Positions 1 to 8,193 of a stretch of DNA of 13,501 nucleotides are shown in pieces. The translations under genes were made by a program, and so were the position numbers. Below the pieces are notes generated by a model. That model was not told the DNA's origin and did no database searches. It saw only the letters and a list, made by a program, of their open reading frames with translations. Origin of the DNA: Caldithrix sp. (GTDB lineage: Bacteria; KSB1; UBA2214; DYKH01); contig DYKH01000113.1 in assembly GCA_020722685.1 (NCBI GenBank), forward strand, positions 1-13,501. Reading direction: 5' to 3'. Every line of letters starts with the position of its first letter. The first letter of the stretch is position 1.

Positions 1-275
1 CAATCCCAATCAACATCAAGAATCCGTGTCATTCCGTGATGATCCGTGGTCGGTTCAAAAGTGTCCGGTAGCAAGAAAAAGCAAAGTCCGGAAAACAATG
101 TGCAAAAGTAAAACAGCGTCATCTGATAAGACAACAAGGTCACTCTATGAACTGCTTCGAGACCTGCCGCCTGGCGTCCTTGCCCCGGCTACTCCCAATT
201 TGAGCCATGACGCGGCATATACCAGGTTCGTGCCCCGTTTCCCCTATCTCGCAAGAACGGAATTGACGCAGGAGT
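1..275. other. Non-coding stretch downstream of the MFS transporter
   Basis: I see no credible gene here. A 102-codon open frame starting at position 26 runs through a short repeat and then into the antisense of the transporter's 3' end. Its translation has no recognisable domain and its composition is irregular. No strong terminator hairpin is visible after the transporter stop at 276. The only structure is the 10-bp-period repeat listed separately. Confidence 0.6.
22..51. repeat. Three-unit 10-bp-period CCGTG repeat
   Basis: Three consecutive units read ATCCGTGTCA, TTCCGTGATG and ATCCGTGGTC, each sharing the core TCCGTG at a spacing of exactly ten bases, about one helical turn. Similar short 'ATCCGTG' strings are common between genes in many bacterial genomes (recollection, not a search). 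No function can be assigned. The array may extend left of the window in a more diverged form. Confidence 0.5.
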
Positions 276-1580
276 CTATTGCACCGGTCGCTTATGCAGG
301 TCGGGCACTTTCCGCAATATTCGGAAGCCTATAAACATGATCATCGCCAAGGCGGCCAAAGCAGCTTTATACTGCACAAACGTACCGTATCCGGCAAAGA
401 GGTAGGTCACCAGACTCCATATCAGAGGGCCAATCACCGCAGCCAATCTATCGGAAAGAGCATAAAGGCCAAAGAATTCCCCCAACATTTCCTTGGGGCT
501 GAGGGAGATCAGCAAAGGACGAGAAGCCGTTGAAGTCGAACCAAAAAGCGCCCCGACGGCAAATCCCATGGACCAAAATACCGTGCGATCGTTTACCAGA
601 ATGACTAATATGAGGCAGAAAATCCAAGATAGGATAACCCCATTAAGCGTCTTCTTCGGACCATAATGATCTGTTAGTATGCCCCACAATGCTGAACCGA
701 CAATCGCAGAAGGAATAACGATGATAAAGAACCGACTTGTCTCGGCGAGCGAAAAACCAACAACCCGCTGCGCGTAAACGGCCATGAAAATGATAATGGT
801 CTCCACTCCTTGCTCGTAGAACAGCCTGGCAATCAGAAACCTTAGCAAGCCGGGATAGCGGCGTGTGTCAATGATCGTCTTGCGAATCTTATCGTAGGAC
901 TGTCTAAACTTCCAATTGTTCGAGCCGGCAACCGGTGCTTGGGGTTCCCTGACGAAGACAAAGATCGGCACGGCAAAAATCAGGAAAAGAACCGCTGTCG
1001 GCACAAAGGCGGTCACAGAGCCGCCGGCGGAAGCGCCAGGCACCGCCATGCCGAACAATTTGCCGTCGACAAATACGCCGCCGACCGTTAGCCCGACAAT
1101 CGAGCCAAGGTATCCGATGGCGACGCCGTAGCCGGAGATGCGACCCAACGTTCGCTGCGTAGAAACCGCCGGCAAGAGGGCATTGTAAAAGACCAATCCG
1201 CCTTGATAGCTATAGTTGGCAACGACGAAAACGCAAATTACGCCAGGAATGAGCAAGTGCAGGTTGGATACTCGCTGACCCAGAATTCCTAACATGGCGG
1301 TACCGACGATGCAGGCAGCCGTGAGCGCCATCAGGGGAACCAGCTTTTTACCCTTATAATCCGACCAATCCCCCAAAAAGGGCATCGTTATGGCCACCAG
1401 AATCATAGAAATGGCGTTGGCCACTGAAAGCACCGCATCTTTTTGGTTGAGATTGATGACGATCCAGGTAGGAAAATACAGGGTGACCACATTCATGGAA
1501 TAGGCGGTGTTTGCCAAATCGTAGAAAATCCAAGAAAAGGTGGAAAGCGGCGAAGGTTTGTGAGTCTCGATGGGCGGCAT
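276..1580 (-). CDS. MFS transporter, UMF1 family (Atg22-like)
   Basis: This is a 434-residue integral membrane protein, predicted to have about twelve hydrophobic helices, and it should act as a secondary transporter in the cytoplasmic membrane. Family hallmarks are visible: FYDLANTAY at residues 19-27, a motif-A-like loop GDWSDYKGKK at 70-79, FYNALLP at 131-137, and a GRISGYG segment near 146-152 before a glycine-rich helix. These match the UMF1 family, related to the yeast vacuolar amino-acid effluxer Atg22. The bacterial substrate is not known, so none is assigned. The ATG at 1580 is preceded closely by GGAAGAG. The gene runs in the same direction as uvrA but starts 287 bp after the uvrA stop, so a separate transcript is likely. 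A small inverted repeat lies 22 bp upstream of the start. Length is normal for the family and no lesion is seen. Confidence 0.9.
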   Translation of the reverse strand: MPPIETHKPSPLSTFSWIFYDLANTAYSMNVVTLYFPTWIVINLNQKDAVLSVANAISMILVAITMPFLGDWSDYKGKKLVPLMALTAACIVGTAMLGILGQRVSNLHLLIPGVICVFVVANYSYQGGLVFYNALLPAVSTQRTLGRISGYGVAIGYLGSIVGLTVGGVFVDGKLFGMAVPGASAGGSVTAFVPTAVLFLIFAVPIFVFVREPQAPVAGSNNWKFRQSYDKIRKTIIDTRRYPGLLRFLIARLFYEQGVETIIIFMAVYAQRVVGFSLAETSRFFIIVIPSAIVGSALWGILTDHYGPKKTLNGVILSWIFCLILVILVNDRTVFWSMGFAVGALFGSTSTASRPLLISLSPKEMLGEFFGLYALSDRLAAVIGPLIWSLVTYLFAGYGTFVQYKAALAALAMIMFIGFRILRKVPDLHKRPVQ

Positions 1581-1601
1581 CTCTTCCGAATCGATAATGG
1601 C

Positions 1602-1619
1602 TAAATCGAGAACGATTTA
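1602..1619. promoter_or_regulatory. 7-bp inverted repeat upstream of the UMF1 transporter
   Basis: TAAATCG and CGATTTA are perfect inverted arms separated by AGAA. The element lies 22 bp upstream of the transporter's start codon at 1580 (minus strand). That position fits an operator or a short 5' leader hairpin. Function is inferred from position only; no promoter hexamers could be assigned with confidence around it. Confidence 0.3.
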
Positions 1620-1639
1620 AAGCCGGTGATTGAGAATGA

Positions 1640-1861
1640 AGCGACATCCAAAACTGCGGCGCGACCAGTCCCACGCAGCAAAGGCGGAAATCGTGCGGTT
1701 GGTTTGCAACTCAGGGAATACGATCCCACAACCAATCACAACGGAAATAGCCGAAACCTGCGGAAGGTCACCCTCAAAGACCAGATGGAACCGAGGACGC
1801 TCCGTTTCTACCGATAGCGACATCCTGCAGGTTTAAGGCATTCCTGCCATTGCGGCGCGAC
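1640..1861. repeat. Pair of nested direct repeats between uvrA and the transporter
   Basis: AGCGACATCC occurs at 1640-1649 and 1816-1825. TGCGGCGCGAC occurs at 1655-1665 and 1851-1861. The two words appear in the same order in both copies, 5 bp apart in the first and 25 bp apart in the second. The extra 20 bp of the second copy contain a small inverted repeat, GCAGG (1827-1831) and CCTGC (1844-1848). The copies enclose about 150 bp of non-coding DNA. Short open frames exist on both strands (60-70 codons), but none has a good ribosome site or recognisable product. This could be a decayed intergenic repeat or small non-autonomous element; its origin is unknown. Confidence 0.45.
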
Positions 1862-1867
1862 TAAACG

Positions 1868-4702
1868 CTATCTATGCTTAATCTGCAATTCCTTTTTTAG
1901 GAATTGACCGGTGTAAGATTTCTCAACTTTTGCGATTTGCTCCGGTGTCCCCTCCGCCACTACCAAACCGCCAGCATCGCCGCCTTCGGGGCCGAGATCG
2001 ACAATATAGTCAGCCGTTTTGATCACGTCCATATGGTGTTCGATGACGATGACGGTGTTGCCCTTGTCGACCAAACGATTGAGGACATTGAGAAGCATCT
2101 TGGTGTCCTCGAAATGCAATCCAGTGGTCGGCTCATCCAGAATATAGACCGTCTTGCCCGTGCTCACCTTGGACAGCTCGGTGGCCAGCTTGACTCGCTG
2201 TGCTTCGCCACCGGACAAGGTCGTTGCCTGTTGACCCAGACGAATATAGCCCAAGCCGACATCATAAAGGGTTTTCAGTTTCCTTTTAATTCGAGGGATG
2301 TTTTCGAAAAACTCCGCTGCCTGGGACACGGTCATATCCAACACGTCGGCGATGGATTTGCCTTTGAATTTGATTTCCAGCGTTTCGCGGTTGTATCGCT
2401 TTCCTTTGCACACTTCGCACGTCACGTAGACGTCGGGCAAAAAGTGCATCTCAATCTTGATGATGCCGTCGCCCTGACACGCCTCGCACCGGCCACCCTT
2501 GACGTTGAAGCTGAAACGCCCCGGCTGATAGCCGCGAATTTTCGCTTCTGGTAATTGGGTAAAAAGATCGCGAATATGGGTAAACAATCCGGTATAAGTC
2601 GCCGGATTGGATCGCGGCGTTCGCCCGATGGGTGATTGGTCGATGTCGATAACCTTGTCGATATTCTCCAGCCCTTCGATCTTGTCAAACGGCAAAGGCG
2701 CATCTTTGCTTTGATAAAACTGTTTGCAGAGGATTCGGTACAACGTCTCGTTGATAAGGGTGCTTTTGCCGCTGCCGGAAACCCCGGTAATGCAGGTAAA
2801 AAGACCTATCGGAATTTTGACATCGATATTCTTCAAGTTATTTCCGCGGGCGCCACGCAGATGCAGCCACTTGCCGTTGCCGTTTCGCCGCGCCTTGGGT
2901 AAAGGGATGAACCTCCGGCCCGCAAGATAGTCCCCGGTAATGGAATCGGTGTTGACGGCGACCTCAGCCGGTGTGCCCAAGGCCACAATTTGTCCTCCGT
3001 GCTCTCCGGCGCCCGGTCCAAGATCGATGACGAAATCCGCCTGTTCGATGGTTTCCTTATCGTGTTCGACCACCACGACCGTGTTGCCGAGATTGCGCAG
3101 CTTCATCAACGTGTCAATGAGCCGTCGGTTGTCGCGCTGATGCAGTCCGATGGACGGCTCGTCCAAGATGTACAGCACACCGACCAGTTGCGAGCCTATT
3201 TGCGTCGCTAAACGAATGCGCTGCGCTTCCCCGCCAGAAAGCGAGCCGGTAGCCCGATCAAGAGTCAGATAATCTAATCCTACATTGACCAAAAAGCTGA
3301 GTCGTTCGCGTATCTCCTTCAGGATTTGATGTGCTATTTGACGTTCACGATCGGAAAGCTCGATCTCCTCGAAAAACCGCTTTGACTCTTTAATGCTCAA
3401 AGCGACGACATCCTGAATGGCAAAATTCCCGACTCTGACCGACCGAGCTTCCGGTCGCAAGCGCGCGCCGCCGCAGTCGGGACAGGGAATCATACGCATA
3501 AAACCTTCGATCCACTCGCGAATGCCGGGGGAATCGGTTTGACGATAACGCCGCTCCAAATTCTTGATGACCCCCTCGAACTTGTTGCGGAAGGTCCCTT
3601 GGTGGCTGCCGGTTCTGGACCGGTAGTTGAACTCTATCGCTTCTTTCGTTCCGTACAAAAGCGCGTTCTGGCATTCCTTCGACAATTTCTCAAAGGGCGT
3701 CCCAATGGTAAAGCCGTAGTGATTGAGGACGCCGGAAACGAGGGTAATGTACCAGCCGTCCTTGAGCTGCCCCCATGGAGCCAGAGCGCCTTGATCCAGC
3801 GGCTTAGTTTTATCGGGCACGATCAAATCGGGGTCAATTTCCATCTTGGTGCCCAGACCATTGCAACCGCTGCAAGCGCCGTAAGGAGAATTAAATGAGA
3901 ACATGCGCGGGGCCAACTCTTCATAAGAAATGCCACAATCGATGCAGGCAAAATGCTCGCTAAAAAGCAGTTCCTCTCCGCCCAGAACGTCGATAAGGAC
4001 GATTCCCGATGCCAGCCCCAAGGCGGTCTCGATGGATTCGGTGAGCCGGCCTTGTATTTTCGGACTGACGATCAGCCGGTCCACGACCACCTCGATATTG
4101 TGCTTTTTGTTCTTATCCAGCTTGATCTCTTCCTCAAGCTCTTTCACCTCGCCGTCAACGCGAACGCGAACATAGCCGTCTCGGCGCGCCTCCTCGAATA
4201 TTTCACGGTATTCTCCCTTACGTCCGCGAACAATGGGAGCCAGCACCTGAATCTTGCTCCCCTCCGGCAAGGAAAGGACGCCGTCAACGATCTGCTGCAC
4301 AGTCTGGCGCTCGATCTTTTTGCCGCAGTTGTAGCAGTAGGGAACGCCGATGCGGCTGAACAAGAGTCGCAAATAGTCGTAAATTTCGGTGACCGTGCCG
4401 ACGGTGGAGCGCGGATTTTTTGCCGTGGTTCGTTGCTCGATAGAGATGGCCGGCGAAAGCCCTTCGATGTAATCGACATCCGGCTTTTCCATGAGGCCCA
4501 AGAATTGGCGGGCATAGGCAGATAGCGATTCCACGTAGCGGCGCTGCCCCTCGGCGTAAATGGTATCGAAAGCGAGGGAAGACTTGCCGGAACCGGACAA
4601 GCCGGTAATCACCACCAGCTTATTGCGGGGGATTTCAACATTGATGTTCTTTAGATTATGCTCGCGGGCGCCGCGAATGATGATTTTGTCTTTTTCCGGC
4701 AT
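1868..4702 (-). CDS. uvrA: UvrABC excinuclease subunit A
   Basis: The 944-residue product is the damage-sensing ATPase of nucleotide excision repair. It works in the cytoplasm as a dimer that loads UvrB onto lesions. Both ABC modules are complete. Walker A motifs are GLSGSGKSS (34-42) and GVSGSGKST (640-648). Signature motifs LSGGEAQ begin at 488 and 829. Walker B segments YILDEP lie at 511-516 and 853-858. Zinc-binding cysteine pairs are present at C253/C256 with C277/C280, at C407/C410, and at C739/C742 with C762/C765, the last two pairs bracketing the C-terminal zinc finger. Length matches the family's usual 940 or so. The start at 4702 ([20 protein letters not shown]) aligns with the normal UvrA N-terminus, although no strong Shine-Dalgarno precedes it. 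I could not find a convincing LexA-type box in the upstream DNA, so SOS control is not supported. Long open frames antisense to it are coding shadows. Confidence 0.98.
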   Translation of the reverse strand: MPEKDKIIIRGAREHNLKNINVEIPRNKLVVITGLSGSGKSSLAFDTIYAEGQRRYVESLSAYARQFLGLMEKPDVDYIEGLSPAISIEQRTTAKNPRSTVGTVTEIYDYLRLLFSRIGVPYCYNCGKKIERQTVQQIVDGVLSLPEGSKIQVLAPIVRGRKGEYREIFEEARRDGYVRVRVDGEVKELEEEIKLDKNKKHNIEVVVDRLIVSPKIQGRLTESIETALGLASGIVLIDVLGGEELLFSEHFACIDCGISYEELAPRMFSFNSPYGACSGCNGLGTKMEIDPDLIVPDKTKPLDQGALAPWGQLKDGWYITLVSGVLNHYGFTIGTPFEKLSKECQNALLYGTKEAIEFNYRSRTGSHQGTFRNKFEGVIKNLERRYRQTDSPGIREWIEGFMRMIPCPDCGGARLRPEARSVRVGNFAIQDVVALSIKESKRFFEEIELSDRERQIAHQILKEIRERLSFLVNVGLDYLTLDRATGSLSGGEAQRIRLATQIGSQLVGVLYILDEPSIGLHQRDNRRLIDTLMKLRNLGNTVVVVEHDKETIEQADFVIDLGPGAGEHGGQIVALGTPAEVAVNTDSITGDYLAGRRFIPLPKARRNGNGKWLHLRGARGNNLKNIDVKIPIGLFTCITGVSGSGKSTLINETLYRILCKQFYQSKDAPLPFDKIEGLENIDKVIDIDQSPIGRTPRSNPATYTGLFTHIRDLFTQLPEAKIRGYQPGRFSFNVKGGRCEACQGDGIIKIEMHFLPDVYVTCEVCKGKRYNRETLEIKFKGKSIADVLDMTVSQAAEFFENIPRIKRKLKTLYDVGLGYIRLGQQATTLSGGEAQRVKLATELSKVSTGKTVYILDEPTTGLHFEDTKMLLNVLNRLVDKGNTVIVIEHHMDVIKTADYIVDLGPEGGDAGGLVVAEGTPEQIAKVEKSYTGQFLKKELQIKHR

Positions 4703-4928
4703 GATATTGTGTTTGTGCTTTCAGCCACAATCCCTCAGACTACATGAGTATGAAACAAGGGGCACATCCTGCTCTCGAATCTTTGCAGTCATTCGATTCG
4801 GCAACAGCATTGGGAATCGCGTCAAATATACAAATTCGCAAAAAGAGAATAAAGAAAAATGTAGGCAAGTCGGCGAGAAGCCATGAGCAAAATAGCATGC
4901 CGGTCAGAAATATTCCCCAGGAAAGCAA
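4703..4928. other. uvrA upstream region, no gene seen
   Basis: This region must hold the uvrA promoter on the minus strand, but no clear hexamer pair can be picked out. I scanned by eye for CTGT-N8-ACAG and GAAC-N4-GTTC operators and saw neither. Open frames of about 60 codons on both strands overlap each other and encode nothing recognisable. The part around 4800-4860 is A-rich. Confidence 0.4.
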
Positions 4929-4957
4929 GCCCTAGACCTTTCGGTAAGGTATGGGGC
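4929..4957 (-). terminator. Probable hairpin terminator after the sulfatase
   Basis: GCCCTAGACCTT (4929-4940) and AAGGTATGGGGC (4946-4957) pair over twelve positions with one mismatch and one G-T wobble, around a 5-base loop. On the minus strand the stem is followed by TTGCTTTCC, a weak U-tract. It starts 10 bp beyond the second, read-through stop of the sulfatase (4967) rather than beside the premature stop at 5027. This fits the original gene end having been at 4967. Confidence 0.5.
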
Positions 4958-4966
4958 TGTAGAACA

Positions 4967-5026
4967 TTATTTTTGCAGAACGAGCCGGATTGTTTTTATA
5001 ATGTCCCCTGTTTGCAGGCGGGCGAA
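4967..5026 (-). other. Cut-off end of the sulfatase sorting tail
   Basis: Reading past the TAA at 5027-5029 in the same frame gives 19 sense codons, FARLQTGDIIKTIRLVLQK, and a second TAA at 4967-4969. Joined through a Tyr codon in place of the TAA, the end reads LPNGS-Y-FARLQTGD. That closely follows the usual finish of type A sorting or FlgD-Ig-like tails (a YFY-R-L-x-x-G pattern, then a basic/hydrophobic strand ending in LLK or similar). The segment is therefore almost certainly ancestral coding sequence separated by one substitution or a sequencing error. Confidence 0.75.
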
Positions 5027-6928
5027 TTAGCTGCCATTAGGCAGATGATCTGCTCTGAAAAAAATCGAGTGCTCTCCGGCCTGAAACATGCCATCCGTTA
5101 ACCCCGCTACTTTCTGGCCTCGGATATTGTAAACGCCAAGCCTGACGCGTCTCGTTTGCTCAAGCTGAAATCGAATGGTTGTTTCGCCATTAAAGGGATT
5201 GGGATAATTTTGCAGCAGCCGAACCTGTGAAGGCCCCTGCCGCGGCTCTTCACTAACCAGAGAAAGAATGGGCGGCATGGTGCCCAGCTTATCCATCATG
5301 GCCATCAGCTTCTGTTCTAATTCTGCTTTCTTTGCAATGTGATCGGGATCGGTGCTGTTGGCGAGATTGGCTATTTCATTTGGATCGTTCCTGAGATCGT
5401 ACATCTCGTATTGATTGGCTTCCGCCCCGCTCAGATCGAAATAGATGGCGAACTTCCAATCCTTCTCGCGAATGCAGCGAATATGGTTTGGCTGAGGAAC
5501 CGCATTTTCGATGCTGCCTAAACCTGCCTTCTGGTCGTCATAAACAAAATGGATGGCTTCTTGGACGGATACCTTAGGATCGGAAAAGAGAGGCGTTAGA
5601 TCGGCCCCTTGAAACTGCCATTGGCTTTTATCCACCTTGGCAATACCGGCGATGGTCGGCATCAGATCCACCAATGCGGCTAAAGAGTCGGTCACAACTG
5701 GCTTGGGGAAAAGAATCGGATTCGAGATGACCAGCGGAACGTTGATCGACTCTTCATATACGTTGAACATCTTTTGGCGCAAACCACCATGAGATAAACC
5801 CATTTCTCCATGATCCGCGGTCCGTACAATGATGGTAGAATCACGCAGAGAAGGCTCCGTTCCTGTTGCCCCTCGCGGCGCTTCAATGGCATCGATGATC
5901 CGGCCAATTTCTTGATCAACCACTTTGTGCAGGTAAGCGTAAAAGTTGACATAGTTGCGTTTCTTCTCTTCGGTATTCAGCGGCTTCAGGGCCAGCGCGA
6001 GGCGAGAAAGAGAAGCTTCTTGGCAGGATGGTTTGCCGGACAAGTCTTCATCGACGGTCGGCGGCAAGCCGATGCCTTGGTAAAAATCATCTAAATTGTA
6101 TTCGCCTTCATACAAAGAGGGATATGCCAAGACATCGTGCGGATTGACCAGAGAAACGATTAATGCAAAGGGCTTGCTGGTGTCCACTTCTTCGCGCAGG
6201 AACCTAACCGCGTCATCGACAAATCGCGTGTCGTTGTGGTGAATTTGCCCGCCGCCGAAGCCCTCAATCTCAGTGGCTTCGCCGGCGTCCGGCGGGTCCC
6301 AGCCGTCAAAGCCGTAGGCAGCCACATCCTCCGTGGTAGGCTCGCTTCCATCGGTGGGTTTGCTCAAATGCCATTTGCCTTTGTAGATCACATTGTAACC
6401 CGCCGATTTTAGCATCTTGGCCATGTTCTGAATCTGTGGGGAAAGCACTTGCTCGGTGTCAAAGTATTTACCATCCTCGGTCAAAGTGTCTTCGACACCG
6501 GTCACTTGGGGATAAAGTCCGGTAAAGAGCGTGGCGCGACTGGGCGAGCACATGCAGCTATTGCAAAAAGCCTTGGTGAAGGTGATGCCGGTATCCGCTA
6601 GACGCTTCCGGTGCGGCAAGTTTTCATCGGCCCATCCATTCGGCCAATGTCGGGGAAAACGTTCCTGATCGGTCAGTATGAGGACGATGTTGGGATGCTC
6701 CGGTAATCCGGCAGCCGCGGCCGGGCGCGGACCCTTTCTTAACAAATTAACCCCGGCAATCCCCGCCAATAATGTCACCCCGCTGCTTTTAATGAACTCC
6801 CGGCGGTTCATGCCCGGAGTCAATCCTCCCCGCCAATCATGCTCACGATCAAAGTAAGGCTCTCGCTCGGATGCCTTTCGCCTGCCTTTGATAATTACCG
6901 AACTCGAATCGTCATTGGTTCGCGTCAT
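5027..6928 (-). CDS. Tat-exported sulfatase with truncated C-terminal sorting tail
   Basis: The 633-residue product is an arylsulfatase-like hydrolase of sulfate esters, acting outside the cytoplasm. A twin-arginine signal, NRREFIKSSGVTLLAGIAG, begins at residue 41. The core has NIVLILTDQ with D87/Q88 as metal ligands. Sulfatase signature CSPSRATLFTG places C127 as the residue converted to formylglycine. KGKWHL and TADHGEMGLSHG follow, the usual later catalytic and metal motifs. No maturase gene is in the window. The last 65 residues, beginning near LLQNYPNPFN, form a type A (Por secretion/FlgD-Ig-like) tail, which ends abruptly at LPNGS because of an in-frame TAA. The start at 6928 has AAAGGG nine bases upstream. 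Met40 (6811), directly before the Arg pair, is a plausible alternative start, with GGAGG 13 bases upstream. Substrate is unknown; it could be a polysaccharide or small sulfate ester. Confidence 0.9.
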   Translation of the reverse strand: MTRTNDDSSSVIIKGRRKASEREPYFDREHDWRGGLTPGMNRREFIKSSGVTLLAGIAGVNLLRKGPRPAAAAGLPEHPNIVLILTDQERFPRHWPNGWADENLPHRKRLADTGITFTKAFCNSCMCSPSRATLFTGLYPQVTGVEDTLTEDGKYFDTEQVLSPQIQNMAKMLKSAGYNVIYKGKWHLSKPTDGSEPTTEDVAAYGFDGWDPPDAGEATEIEGFGGGQIHHNDTRFVDDAVRFLREEVDTSKPFALIVSLVNPHDVLAYPSLYEGEYNLDDFYQGIGLPPTVDEDLSGKPSCQEASLSRLALALKPLNTEEKKRNYVNFYAYLHKVVDQEIGRIIDAIEAPRGATGTEPSLRDSTIIVRTADHGEMGLSHGGLRQKMFNVYEESINVPLVISNPILFPKPVVTDSLAALVDLMPTIAGIAKVDKSQWQFQGADLTPLFSDPKVSVQEAIHFVYDDQKAGLGSIENAVPQPNHIRCIREKDWKFAIYFDLSGAEANQYEMYDLRNDPNEIANLANSTDPDHIAKKAELEQKLMAMMDKLGTMPPILSLVSEEPRQGPSQVRLLQNYPNPFNGETTIRFQLEQTRRVRLGVYNIRGQKVAGLTDGMFQAGEHSIFFRADHLPNGS

Positions 6929-7105
6929 GAAGTGTGGCCCTTTCTGAATGCTTCTTGCCCGGGTTGTCCCCTGCGGTGGACAAAATAGGCATAATTCACC
7001 GTCTTCAGCTTAGGGAAACAAATTCCGTGCCTCTCACACCTCCGCCTCCTTTGCAATCAGCCGAAAGCAAAACGTTCCCTATTCTCAAGAAAATGCAGAA
7101 ATGAT

Positions 7106-7134
7106 TTGACATTTTGGGAAAAAAAGTGTAGAAT
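7106..7134 (+). promoter_or_regulatory. Sigma-70-type promoter of the TPR gene
   Basis: TTGACA at 7106-7111 and TAGAAT at 7129-7134 are separated by exactly 17 bases, a perfect -35 box and a five-of-six -10 box. Transcription would begin near 7141, leaving a leader of about 42 bases before the ATG at 7183. A strong ribosome site, GGAGGA, lies at 7171-7176. The match to the consensus suggests a strongly expressed constitutive gene. Confidence 0.75.
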
Positions 7135-7182
7135 TTTGCCGTCCAATCATTTGCTGATGAACTAACCTTTGGAGGAGAGCCA

Positions 7183-7959
7183 ATGATACGAACACCTTTG
7201 CTTTCAGCAGTATTCGTTTTTCTATTCTTGTTCATCACACAAGGTATGGCTCAGGATTTGGCGGCCGATAACTTGGCCAAGGGTGACGAAGCCTTCGCCA
7301 AGTTCGATAACGACGCCGCCCTGAAATTCTACCAATTAGCTCATAAGGCGGACACTAACAATTGTGAGGCGCTGTGGAAGCTCGCCCGCGCTCACGTGGA
7401 CCTGGGCGAAGTGGCGGCGGAACAGTTGCAGCGACGCCACTACTACGATGCAGAAGCAGCAGCGCGCAAAGCTGCAAGCCTTTGCCCCAACTCTGCCGAC
7501 GCTCATTTGGAACTAGCGATTGCCGTGGGTCGCGTGGCGCTGATGGAAGGCGGCAAGAAGAAGGTAAGGCTTTCCAAGGAAGTCAAATCTGAATGCGAAA
7601 AGGCCCTATCATTGGATCCTAAGAACGACATTGCCCACCACGTCTTGGCGCGCTGGAATCGTGAGGTGGCTAACCTGAGCGGAATCCTCAAGGCCTTTGC
7701 AAAAATTCTTTACGGCGGCCTGCCTCCGGCGAGCAACGACCTGGCCATCGAGCACTTTAAGAAGGCGATCGACTTGAACCCACAGTACATCAATCATCAT
7801 CTGGAGCTAGGCATTACTTATGAAGAATTGAAAAACTGGCCCGCGGCAAAGAGAGAATTCGAAATGATCGCTTCCCTGCCTCTCAAAGATTCGCAGGATC
7901 AGGATCATAAAAAGGAGGCGAAAGAGCGGCTGCAAAAGGTGCTCAAAAAGTTGGATTAA
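7183..7959 (+). CDS. Exported TPR protein resembling the RMDN family
   Basis: The 258-residue product begins with a Sec signal peptide: basic MIRT, a hydrophobic run at residues 5-19, and probable cleavage after GMA at 23. The mature part is all-helical, with TPR-like repeats around 26-59, 62-101, 136-158 and 185-235. The segment at 154-185 (VLARWNREVANL, then LYGGLPPAS), followed by an AIEHFKKAIDLNP helix, closely resembles the central region of regulator of microtubule dynamics (RMDN/FAM82) proteins, where W, VA-LS and FG-PP residues recur. That resemblance is from memory, not a search. Bacterial members have no established function; a periplasmic scaffold role is only a guess. The gene has its own strong promoter, a good GGAGGA ribosome site and a likely terminator, so it appears monocistronic. 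It is divergent from the sulfatase across 254 bp. Confidence 0.85.
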   Translation: MIRTPLLSAVFVFLFLFITQGMAQDLAADNLAKGDEAFAKFDNDAALKFYQLAHKADTNNCEALWKLARAHVDLGEVAAEQLQRRHYYDAEAAARKAASLCPNSADAHLELAIAVGRVALMEGGKKKVRLSKEVKSECEKALSLDPKNDIAHHVLARWNREVANLSGILKAFAKILYGGLPPASNDLAIEHFKKAIDLNPQYINHHLELGITYEELKNWPAAKREFEMIASLPLKDSQDQDHKKEAKERLQKVLKKLD

Positions 7960-7990
7960 TTCACCGCTTAGAACAGACATGACACTAAAT

Positions 7991-8026
7991 AGTGGTCGGC
8001 CATGCGTCACCACTTTGTTGTTTTTA
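7991..8026 (+). terminator. Possible rho-independent terminator after the TPR gene
   Basis: AGTGGT (7991-7996) pairs perfectly with ACCACT (8009-8014) around a 12-base loop, and is followed directly by TTGTTGTTTTTA. The stem is short, but the T-rich tract and its place 32 bp after the stop codon support termination. Confidence 0.5.
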
Positions 8027-8193
8027 TAGCAAAACACCAGAGGGAATACGAGGAAGCTGAGCAAATTTGATTCAACGTGGCTCGGCATGGAATACTATCA
8101 TATCGACACGTGTTGGATGCACAAGGGTCTTTTCCAATCCTGTGGCACCATTTTTGAAGCACATCGATCCCTTTAGCAAAAGTTAGACAAGTC

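Noticed and set aside
26..334. 102-codon plus-strand frame at the left edge
   Set aside because: It runs through a short repeat and into the antisense of the transporter end, with no ribosome site or domain.
1617..1823. 68-codon minus-strand frame between uvrA and the transporter
   Set aside because: No usable ribosome site and no recognisable product; competing frames of equal length exist on the other strand, and the region is repeat-bearing.
1904..2554. 216-codon open frame antisense to uvrA, and others such as 3953-4525
   Set aside because: They lie wholly inside an intact, clearly conserved uvrA on the other strand and encode no recognisable domain; long antisense frames are expected from its codon use.
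4740..4935. Overlapping 60-codon frames on both strands upstream of uvrA
   Set aside because: Mutually overlapping, with low-complexity Lys/Arg stretches from A-rich DNA and no ribosome site.
4703..4966. Possible LexA/SOS box controlling uvrA
   Set aside because: Looked for both CTGT-N8-ACAG and GAAC-N4-GTTC by eye; neither is present in the upstream DNA.
8087..8176. 29-codon open frame MEYYHIDTC ahead of the oxidoreductase
   Set aside because: No ribosome site and no match to any leader-peptide pattern; likely chance.
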